The notes under the pieces: model-generated
Told to the model about the DNA's origin: nothing
What the model saw: the letters and a program-made list of their open reading frames with translations, nothing else
The model's database searches: none
Made by a program: the position numbers and the translations under genes
Origin: Candidatus Aquirickettsiella gammari
Lineage (GTDB): Bacteria > Pseudomonadota > Gammaproteobacteria > Diplorickettsiales > Diplorickettsiaceae
Assembly: GCA_002290645.2 (NCBI GenBank)
Contig: NMOS02000001.1
Coordinates: 1-64,000 of the forward strand
Length of the DNA: 64,000 bases
Direction: 5' to 3'
In this document: positions 57,782 through 64,000 of the stretch, in pieces
Layout of the letters: every line of letters starts with the position of its first letter
Position numbering within the stretch: position 1 is the stretch's first letter

Positions 57782-57798
57782 AAATGTTATTAACATTT
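57782..57798. promoter_or_regulatory. 17-bp perfect palindrome upstream of the S24-like regulator
   Basis: AAATGTTA-T-TAACATTT, perfect over both arms with one central base. It lies 24 bases upstream of the proposed -35 of the regulator gene at 57880 and between that gene and guaB. The size and symmetry suit an operator for a dimeric repressor, possibly the adjacent gene product itself. Confidence 0.5.
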
Positions 57799-57821
57799 AT
57801 TATCTGTTTTTAGTTAACTAC

Positions 57822-57851
57822 TTGAGTTAGAATAATTTTTTTAAGTTTAAT
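57822..57851 (+). promoter_or_regulatory. Candidate promoter of the S24-like regulator
   Basis: TTGAGT at 57822-57827 and TTTAAT at 57846-57851 with an 18-base spacer. The ATG is at 57880 with AGGAGA at 57865-57870. Confidence 0.4.
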
Positions 57852-57879
57852 AAATATCTCTTACAGGAGACTTACAATC

Positions 57880-58551
57880 ATGTCCCAGGCATTACTTCAG
57901 CGTAATTTAGATACTCCCGGTGCAAGGCTTAAGTATTTGCGCTCAATTTTACGGCTTACTAGAGCGTATATAGAAAAAAAATATAAGTTGCCAGAAATCA
58001 CTCTGAAATCTTGGGAAAATAGTATGATTAAGATTTCCAAAAATGGTATTAAACGTTGTGTTACTGTTTATAAGAACGAAGGTTTAATCGTTGATGAATC
58101 CTGGATAGCGGATGGAAAAGGACTTGATCCGACTATTAGACTTTCACTAGGTCATTATTTTGCGATGCCTAGTGAAACCGTTATGCCTATCGATGCAGAT
58201 GCAGATGATGAAGTCGCTATGATGAGGGATGCCCAGGAGTTTAGAGATAGATATTCTAATGCGGTTGTTATGATAGTCTCAAATGACGAAATGAGTCCTT
58301 ATTATAGAGCGGGCGATTATGTAGGAGGAAGGCTAAGAACCGCTAGCGAATTAGACTTTATTGTCAATAAAGATTGTATTATTTATTTAAAAGGAGGAGG
58401 TCAATATTTTCGGCGACTTTTTAAAGATTCTTTAGGGCGTTATAATCTCGCCTGCTTAAACCCGGTAGGTAGGACTACAGAGCCTATAATTTTTGATGCT
58501 GACATTGAGTCTGCTGCCGCCATTATCTGGATTCGAAGAAAAGACGAATAG
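57880..58551 (+). CDS. S24/LexA-like regulator with altered catalytic residues
   Basis: A 223-residue protein with a diverged N-terminal helix-turn-helix-like region (about 12-75) and a C-terminal S24-like domain from about 125. Where active LexA/CI proteins have GDSMxP it reads NDEMSP, with Glu137 replacing the serine, and the lysine position is Arg (FRRL near 178). It is therefore unlikely to cleave itself and may act as a plain repressor or sensor. A clear AGGAGA ribosome binding site precedes the ATG. No phage genes are nearby. The family assignment is by pattern; targets unknown. Confidence 0.65.
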   Translation: MSQALLQRNLDTPGARLKYLRSILRLTRAYIEKKYKLPEITLKSWENSMIKISKNGIKRCVTVYKNEGLIVDESWIADGKGLDPTIRLSLGHYFAMPSETVMPIDADADDEVAMMRDAQEFRDRYSNAVVMIVSNDEMSPYYRAGDYVGGRLRTASELDFIVNKDCIIYLKGGGQYFRRLFKDSLGRYNLACLNPVGRTTEPIIFDADIESAAAIIWIRRKDE

Positions 58552-58577
58552 AGGGCGGTGTACAAGGTTTAGGTTTT

Positions 58578-59072
58578 CTAACATTTAATAAAGTGAATAT
58601 CCCTTTCGATGATCTTAGTTAGATCATTTTTAAGTCTAGTAAGTTGGATATAATATTTACTTAGGAAACTATAATGATTAAATTTAGAAAACCCAGTAGC
58701 GAGTACAATCATGTATTTTAAATGTTGCTGTTTATGTATAAACAGCAATCCATTTTTCATGCCATGTAAAATGCGTTGCCTCATGATTTCTTTGCCGAAA
58801 GAGTCGATATAGTCAATTTCTGAGAAGGGAAGAATGTTTCTTTGTGATGATTTTTTGGCTTTTATGAGTGGATCGTTGTTAGTTATTTGATTTTTATCAA
58901 AATAAACTTGCCATTCTAATCTTGAGATAAGCGAAATGAGTTTCTTTTGTGTTTGGTCTTCGATCCCGACCGCAAAATAATCGATAGGGGAAACGTTAAT
59001 ATTATTAATATAGTCGAAAAAAGTAGTTCGTGTTGATTCCGTATTTATAGGCGTATAATGATATTCCTTCAT
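58578..59072 (-). CDS. Orphan protein of 164 residues
   Basis: I do not recognise this gene with confidence. It is hydrophilic and mixed alpha/beta, without a signal peptide or membrane segment, and AT-rich. The C-terminal part (FSKFNHYSFLSKYYIQL, then a helix ending ERDIHFI) and overall length recall the sensory half of LuxR-type regulators, but there is no HTH domain and no space for one before the convergent S24-like gene 26 bases away. It could be a truncated regulator or a small freestanding sensor. Confidence 0.55.
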   Translation of the reverse strand: MKEYHYTPINTESTRTTFFDYINNINVSPIDYFAVGIEDQTQKKLISLISRLEWQVYFDKNQITNNDPLIKAKKSSQRNILPFSEIDYIDSFGKEIMRQRILHGMKNGLLFIHKQQHLKYMIVLATGFSKFNHYSFLSKYYIQLTRLKNDLTKIIERDIHFIKC

Positions 59073-59221
59073 GGAAAGAAGACCCTCATTGGATAAGGAT
59101 GCGAGTAAACCTTAGCTTAGTTTGGTTAGTATTTTCAGGCTTTACATGCTATATATGGGAAATATTTTATCATACTTCTTTAGCCATCAAAGATATTTAT
59201 ACTAAGTGTTATGGAATTTGT

Positions 59222-60004
59222 ATGTTTCCACTTTATCAAGTTAATGCAACGCCACTTGTTATTGCTCACCGTGGAGGAGCAGGACTGTGGCCTGAAAATA
59301 CTTTATTTGCATTACAGGAAGCGAAAAAATTAGGAGCCGATTTAAGCGAAATTGATATCCACATGACCCGGGACGGGGTTTTAGTTGCTATCCATGACGA
59401 ATCTTTAGATCGTACTACTAACGCTAAAGGTTTGGTTCAAGATTTCACTTTTTCAGAACTGAAAAAATTAGATGCCGCTTATCATTGGACCAATGATGAG
59501 GGTCGTACCTACCCTTTTCGGGGTCGAGGGATTAAAATTCCTAGTTTAAACGAGATCTTCTCTGCATTTCCAAAACAAGCCATTAGTATAGAAATAAAGC
59601 AAAATGATCCTCCTATCGTGGCTGCATTGCGAGAGCTTATCAATCACTATCAAAAAACTAAACAAGTGTTAGTGTCTGCTTTTAATGCTCGTACTATGAA
59701 AGTTGTGCGCAGGCTTTGCCCTAAAATAGCGAGTGCCGCTACGCAAGTGGAGATTGATCGTTTTGCTAAACTAAGTAAAATATTTTTGACAAGGCCTTTT
59801 TTGTTAAGTGCTACCGCGTTAGAGGTTCCTTTTAGTGTTGTTACCCCCCATCTTGTAAAAGCAGCCCATAAAAAAAATAAACGGGTCGATGTTTGGACAG
59901 TTAATGAAATTGAAGATATGGAATGGTTATTAGCATTGGGAGTAGATGGTATTTTAACCGATTTTCCGGATAAATTGCTTAATTTGGTTCGCGCTAGGAC
60001 TTAA
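59222..60004 (+). CDS. Glycerophosphodiester phosphodiesterase
   Basis: Hydrolyses glycerophosphodiesters from phospholipid turnover to glycerol-3-phosphate and an alcohol. The GDPD motif begins IAHRGGAGLWPENT, with the catalytic His and the PENT signature, followed by EIDIHMTRDG and the second catalytic His in AIHDESLDRTT. From the ATG at 59222 the protein has 260 residues, matching cytoplasmic UgpQ-type enzymes. The frame is also open from an ATG at 59099, adding 41 residues with a hydrophobic stretch that could be a signal anchor. I prefer the shorter form; either would be coding-compatible. Confidence 0.85.
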   Translation: MFPLYQVNATPLVIAHRGGAGLWPENTLFALQEAKKLGADLSEIDIHMTRDGVLVAIHDESLDRTTNAKGLVQDFTFSELKKLDAAYHWTNDEGRTYPFRGRGIKIPSLNEIFSAFPKQAISIEIKQNDPPIVAALRELINHYQKTKQVLVSAFNARTMKVVRRLCPKIASAATQVEIDRFAKLSKIFLTRPFLLSATALEVPFSVVTPHLVKAAHKKNKRVDVWTVNEIEDMEWLLALGVDGILTDFPDKLLNLVRART

Positions 60005-60174
60005 GTTTTTTAGTTTACATCCCCTAATTTTTTTACCCCTAGATAGAGAGCTCTGGTGAATAATTTCAATTTTTCTGTAGTTAATATTTAGAGGAGATAT
60101 AAAAATTTTCACGCGATTTAGCGAGTTAAGCCAGGGTTTATATTAAAACCTATAGTGTCATGCTATTAAGTCTG

Positions 60175-60180
60175 TATAAT
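60175..60180 (+). promoter_or_regulatory. Candidate -10 element of the ndk operon
   Basis: TATAAT 57 bases before the ndk ATG, with no good -35 at 16-18 bases. The rest of the 232-base gap from 60005 shows no gene. GAGG lies six bases before the ndk start. Confidence 0.4.
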
Positions 60181-60236
60181 ACGAGCTCTTAATTCTTTAA
60201 GTAAATAGTTAGTTAAAACAAAAGTTTGAGGCATTT

Positions 60237-60668
60237 ATGGCGATTCAACAGACCCTTTCTATCATTAAACCCGATGCGGTTAGAAAAAATAATATTGGTG
60301 CGATTACCCAGCGATTTGAAGAGGCTGGATTGAAGGTTATTGCCGCAAGAATGGAAAAATTAACTATCAATCAAGCCAAAAAATTTTATCAAGTTCACAA
60401 AGAAAGGCCTTTTTTCAACCAATTAGTTGACTTTATTTGCTCAGGCCCCATTATGATTCAAGTCCTAGAAGGGCCTAATGCCATTTTGAAAAATCGCGAG
60501 CTTATGGGGGCCACTGACCCTATGCAAGCTGAGGCGGGTACAATTCGTGCAGATTTTGCTGAAAGTATCGGTCAAAATGCAGTTCATGGATCAGATAGTC
60601 CTGAAACAGCGCGACAGGAAGTCGCTTTCTTTTTCACGCAAGATCAGTGTTTTAGTGAAGAGCTTTAA
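60237..60668 (+). CDS. ndk: Nucleoside diphosphate kinase
   Basis: Balances nucleoside triphosphates through a phosphohistidine intermediate. The substrate-binding IKPDAVRKN and the active-site [12 protein letters not shown], with the catalytic His, are conserved. 143 residues, the standard length. It begins the ndk-rlmN-pilW-hisS cluster; rlmN starts two bases after its stop. Confidence 0.97.
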   Translation: MAIQQTLSIIKPDAVRKNNIGAITQRFEEAGLKVIAARMEKLTINQAKKFYQVHKERPFFNQLVDFICSGPIMIQVLEGPNAILKNRELMGATDPMQAEAGTIRADFAESIGQNAVHGSDSPETARQEVAFFFTQDQCFSEEL

Positions 60669-60670
60669 TT

Positions 60671-61792
60671 ATGACGGCGCCGCTTAAAAATTTACTTGAT
60701 TTTAACCGAGAGGGAATGCAGCGATTTTTTGATGAGCTAGGTGAAAAGCCTTACCGAGCACAGCAGGTTTTGAAATGGGTTCATCAGCTTGGAATTCAGG
60801 ATATTGACCTGATGAACAACCTAAGCAAATCCTTACGGACCCGCTTAAAATCTATTGCGGAAATTAGTTTGCCAAAAGTCGTTTCTGAACAGTTATCCGA
60901 GGATGGGACGCGAAAATGGTTGTTACGTCTTAGCGACGGTAATTGTATTGAAACAGTTTTTATTCCTGAGCTGAGTCGAGGGACTTTATGTGTTTCTTCA
61001 CAAGTAGGTTGTGCGTTGAATTGCAGTTTTTGTTCGACAGCACAACAAGGCTTCAGTCGTAATTTAACTGTTGCGGAAATTATTGGTCAAGTATGGGTTG
61101 CGGTACGATATTTAGCCGGTGTGTCTTTACGTCACGATCATACCGTTAGTAATATTGTGATGATGGGCATGGGTGAGCCCTTATTAAATTTTGACAATGT
61201 AGTTAAAGCAATGGATTTGATGCTGGACGATTTTGCTTATGGTTTCTCTAAGCGTCGTGTTACGTTAAGTACTTCTGGGGTAGTGCCGGCATTACAACGC
61301 TTGTCTGAAGTGAGCGAAGTAGCGCTTGCTGTTTCTTTACATGCGCCTAATGATGAACTGAGAAATCATTTAGTGCCTATCAATAAGAAATATCCTCTTC
61401 GGGAATTGTTGACGGTTTGTCGAAATTATTTTAAAGGGGATAAGCGACGTCGAATTACCATGGAATATGTTATGTTAGAAGGTATAAATGATAAGCCCGA
61501 ACATGCGCGCCAATTAATTAAGATTTTAGAGGGTATCCCTGTTAAGGTGAATTTAATTCCTTTTAATCCTTTTCCTAATACGATTTATCGTCGTTCTACA
61601 CCAGAGGTTATAGAGCATTTTAAGGATCTTTTACTGCGCGCGGGGCTTAATACGATAACTCGAAAAACACGGGGCGATGATATCGATGCGGCCTGTGGTC
61701 AATTAGTCGGTTTTGTACAAGATCGGAGTTATCGTAATAGAGGACGCCAAAACATAATTCCTATCTTAGTTGAATCATCTGCAGTTGTTTAA
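60671..61792 (+). CDS. rlmN: Dual-specificity RNA methyltransferase RlmN
   Basis: A radical-SAM enzyme that makes 2-methyladenosine at A2503 of 23S rRNA and A37 of some tRNAs. The [4Fe-4S] cluster motif is C-x3-C-x2-C in [20 protein letters not shown] and the conserved C-terminal cysteine region (DIDAACGQL) that forms the methyl-carrying thioether intermediate are present. 373 residues, normal. Confidence 0.96.
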   Translation: MTAPLKNLLDFNREGMQRFFDELGEKPYRAQQVLKWVHQLGIQDIDLMNNLSKSLRTRLKSIAEISLPKVVSEQLSEDGTRKWLLRLSDGNCIETVFIPELSRGTLCVSSQVGCALNCSFCSTAQQGFSRNLTVAEIIGQVWVAVRYLAGVSLRHDHTVSNIVMMGMGEPLLNFDNVVKAMDLMLDDFAYGFSKRRVTLSTSGVVPALQRLSEVSEVALAVSLHAPNDELRNHLVPINKKYPLRELLTVCRNYFKGDKRRRITMEYVMLEGINDKPEHARQLIKILEGIPVKVNLIPFNPFPNTIYRRSTPEVIEHFKDLLLRAGLNTITRKTRGDDIDAACGQLVGFVQDRSYRNRGRQNIIPILVESSAVV

Positions 61793-61823
61793 TGGAAGTT
61801 GAAAAAGGGGAGATAAGTAAGTG

Positions 61824-62618
61824 ATGTTGATGTTAAAACAATTTACTGTAATTTTTTTAATTACAAGTCTTACAGCGTGTAGTATTTTTTCCAAATCACA
61901 AATTCCAACAACGGGTCCACAAGCCGCAGAGGCTAATGTACAATTAGGCTTGGCTTATTTACAGAGCGGTGATGTACAGCGCGCGCATCAAAAGCTATTA
62001 CTTGCAGAACAACAAGCGCCCGGGTCTATGCAGGTTCAAGGCGCAATGGGTTATTTTTTAGAAAGTACAGGAAGTCTTCCTTCAGCAAATGCTTATTATC
62101 GTAGAGCGATAGCACTTAATCCAAAATCAGGCGCTGCGCAAAATAATTATGGTACTTACTTGTGTCGTCAGGGACGTTATTTAGAAGCGGATCACCATTT
62201 TTTATTAGCGCTACAAGATTCTACTTATCTTAATACAGCTCAGGTTTACGAAAATGCAGGATTATGTGCCATGCAGATTCCTGATAGGAAAAAAGCGAGC
62301 GCTTATTTTACTCAAGCTGTTACCCAAGATCCTAACCGTTCTATGTCTTGGTTAGAGTTAGGGCGAATAAGTTATCAAGAAAAGGATTATCCGCAGGCAC
62401 AGCAATATTTAGACCATTATATGCAGTTAACTAAAGAACCGGCACCTAATGCACTATGGTTGAGCGCTGTGTTAGCAAGAGCTTTAGGCAATCAATCAGC
62501 GGCGGGACGTTATACTTTAATGCTGCAAACAAGATTTCCTAACTCCGATGCTTATAGGGCATTAATAAAAACGCCTAAACTTAAAATTAAACCAAAAAAT
62601 AAACAACTTTATTATTAA
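61824..62618 (+). CDS. pilW: TPR lipoprotein PilW/PilF
   Basis: An outer-membrane lipoprotein that helps PilQ secretin assembly in type IV pilus systems. A signal peptide of about 20 residues ends in the lipobox LTAC, and four to six tetratricopeptide repeats cover about 35-230 (AQNNYGTYLCRQGRYLEA and similar). The ATG at 61824, after GGGGAG, is taken rather than the GTG at 61821. It sits between rlmN and hisS as in many gammaproteobacteria, where the gene can persist even when pili are lost. Confidence 0.87.
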   Translation: MLMLKQFTVIFLITSLTACSIFSKSQIPTTGPQAAEANVQLGLAYLQSGDVQRAHQKLLLAEQQAPGSMQVQGAMGYFLESTGSLPSANAYYRRAIALNPKSGAAQNNYGTYLCRQGRYLEADHHFLLALQDSTYLNTAQVYENAGLCAMQIPDRKKASAYFTQAVTQDPNRSMSWLELGRISYQEKDYPQAQQYLDHYMQLTKEPAPNALWLSAVLARALGNQSAAGRYTLMLQTRFPNSDAYRALIKTPKLKIKPKNKQLYY

Positions 62619-62620
62619 TT

Positions 62621-63901
62621 ATGGCCGCGAAGATTCAAGCTATTCGTGGAATGAATGACATTCTACCTGAACATATTGCTATTTGGCAGAGAGTAGAAAG
62701 TGTCTTGCGTCTACTTGCCAGACAATACGGCTACCAAGAGATTCGCTTACCAATTCTTGAAAAGACAGAATTATTTAAGCGCTGTATAGGAAGTGTTACT
62801 GATATTGTTGAAAAAGAGATGTACACTTTTATCGACCGCAATGGTGATAGTTTATCATTGCGGCCTGAAGGAACGGTGGGATGTGTTCGTGCAGGTATAG
62901 AGCAGGGCTTGCTTTACAAGCAAATTCAGCGTTGGTGGTATCTGGGCCCCATGTTTCGACATGAGCGACCGCAAAAAGGTCGTTATAGGCAATTTCATCA
63001 ATTTGGTGTCGAAGTGTTTGGTTTAGCACAGCCACACATCGATGCGGAGTTGATCCTCATGACAGCACGTCTCTGGGATAAATTAGGACTAAAACACCAG
63101 TTAAGTTTACAGATTAACTCACTTGGATCGGTAGCAGCACGAAAAGCACATAAAGAAAGTCTAGTCAATTATTTTACCAAACATTTCAATCAGTTAGATG
63201 AGGATTCTCAACGTCGTTTACAAACCAATCCATTACGTATTCTTGACAGTAAAAATCCTATGATGCAAAAGCTAGTTGAAACCGCACCACAAATACTTGA
63301 TTTTCTTGATGAAGACTCGCAACAAGATTTTTGTATTTTACAAGATATCCTTAAAAACGCAGATATTTGTTTTACAATTAATCCTCGTTTAGTTAGGGGT
63401 TTAGATTATTATAATAAAACCGTGTTTGAGTGGGTTATTGTAGCGGAACAAGTTGCGCAAAATACAGTTTGTGCGGGCGGTCGTTATGATGGCTTGGTTG
63501 AACAATTAGGAGGACATTCAACCCCAGCTGTTGGCTTTGCTATAGGTTTAGAGCGTTTAATTGGATTGCTGCCTAAATTAGACGCCGCACAAACTGAGGC
63601 ACTTGAGATATATTTTATAACTATCGGCGATAATGCGAGGCAAAAAGGATTAATTCTAGCCGAATATTTGCGTACTACTTTCCCAAGTGTAAATTTGATC
63701 CTTGATGCGAGTGGGGATGGAATTAAATCTCAGTTTAAACGTGCTGATAAAAGTGCCGCACGTTTTGCTATTATCTTGGGAGATGATGAAGTAAATTCAG
63801 ATACACTTATTATTAAAGATTTAAGAGAGAAAAAACCACAGGAAATTATAAGACAAGATCAAATTATACCGAAATTGCAAGGGTGTTTAACAAGTGAATG
63901 A
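62621..63901 (+). CDS. hisS: Histidyl-tRNA synthetase
   Basis: A class II synthetase. Motif 1 around RLPILEKTELF, motif 2 with PMFRHERPQKGRYRQFHQ, the histidine-specific LVRGLDYYNKTVFE, and motif 3 AVGFAIGLERL are all present, followed by the C-terminal anticodon-binding domain from about 325. 426 residues, normal. It follows pilW by two bases; rodZ and ispG, usually between them, are missing. Its end overlaps the yfgM start by eight bases. Confidence 0.97.
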   Translation: MAAKIQAIRGMNDILPEHIAIWQRVESVLRLLARQYGYQEIRLPILEKTELFKRCIGSVTDIVEKEMYTFIDRNGDSLSLRPEGTVGCVRAGIEQGLLYKQIQRWWYLGPMFRHERPQKGRYRQFHQFGVEVFGLAQPHIDAELILMTARLWDKLGLKHQLSLQINSLGSVAARKAHKESLVNYFTKHFNQLDEDSQRRLQTNPLRILDSKNPMMQKLVETAPQILDFLDEDSQQDFCILQDILKNADICFTINPRLVRGLDYYNKTVFEWVIVAEQVAQNTVCAGGRYDGLVEQLGGHSTPAVGFAIGLERLIGLLPKLDAAQTEALEIYFITIGDNARQKGLILAEYLRTTFPSVNLILDASGDGIKSQFKRADKSAARFAIILGDDEVNSDTLIIKDLREKKPQEIIRQDQIIPKLQGCLTSE

Positions 63902-64000
63902 ATTGGCCGAAATAGAGCAAGCAGAACGTGTCAAAAGCTACTGTCGTGAATATGGTGTTAGCGCGGTGTTAGGGATTATTTTCGCTATTCTGATTAGTTG
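63894..64000 (+). CDS. yfgM: YfgM-like TPR membrane protein, 5' end only
   Basis: A GTG at 63894, after AGGGTG, opens a frame that stays open to the window edge. The 35 visible residues (MNELAEIEQAERVKSYC, then a hydrophobic stretch VLGIIFAILIS) match the N-terminus of YfgM, an inner-membrane protein of the SecYEG/periplasmic chaperone network. It overlaps hisS by eight bases, and the hisS-yfgM order is conserved. Confidence 0.75.
   Translation, partial: MNELAEIEQAERVKSYCREYGVSAVLGIIFAILIS

Noticed and set aside
59099-59221. N-terminal extension of the glycerophosphodiesterase with a hydrophobic stretch
   Set aside because: The catalytic domain starts right after the ATG at 59222. The upstream ATG has a ribosome binding site too close to it, and the hydrophobic stretch could be chance. 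Kept only as an alternative start.

Overview
The window reads as a housekeeping-rich stretch of an AT-rich gammaproteobacterial chromosome. Conserved gammaproteobacterial gene orders are present: def-fmt-rsmB, argS-ftsN-hslV-hslU-DUF971, fur/bamE next to rnfH-ratA/smpB-ssrA, gcvR-bcp-perM, guaB-guaA, hemD-hemX-hemY and ndk-rlmN-pilW-hisS-yfgM. The low GC, short intergenic gaps, orphan proteins and isolated S24-type regulators fit an intracellular member of the Legionellales (Coxiella/Rickettsiella-like). That placement is inference from gene content; no marker phylogeny could be run.

Left part (1-16.9 kb): the edge of an IS3-type transposase gene, thpR, a cyanide-insensitive-type cytochrome bd operon (cydA, cydB and a 35-codon DUF2474-like gene), an AT-rich orphan of 473 codons, def-fmt-rsmB, an OmpA-like lipoprotein facing a GIN/DUF2807-like exported protein, argS-ftsN-hslVU-DUF971, and rsmI-tyrS on the opposite strand. 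Middle (16.9-35.8 kb): an operon of an amino-acid antiporter, an MscK-type channel and a MurG that looks like the Firmicutes type; tamA-tamB; a membrane-protein gene broken by two compensating frameshifts; a PBP5-type carboxypeptidase; an acyltransferase followed by hemC; nth and an S24-like regulator; rpsO and pnp separated by a clear terminator; tRNA-Leu(CAG).

Right part (35.9-64 kb): a compact pyrD-carA-carB-pyrB-pyrI-pyrC operon covering the steps from bicarbonate to orotate. Its CarA and CarB resemble the CAD/Bacteroidetes type rather than the E. coli type. It is followed by hemDXY, pgk-pyk, fur and bamE, tmRNA with its partner smpB, gcvR-bcp-perM, guaBA, a second S24-like regulator with an upstream 17-bp perfect palindrome, an orphan, a glycerophosphodiesterase, and the ndk-rlmN-pilW-hisS cluster running off the right end in yfgM.

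Most of the window is ordinary core genome. The points that stand out are the composite pyrimidine operon directly behind a tRNA gene, the Firmicutes-type MurG, the doubly frameshifted membrane protein, two S24-like regulators with altered catalytic residues, and several orphans. I did not find a CRISPR array, a prophage, a toxin-antitoxin pair or a complete mobile element.
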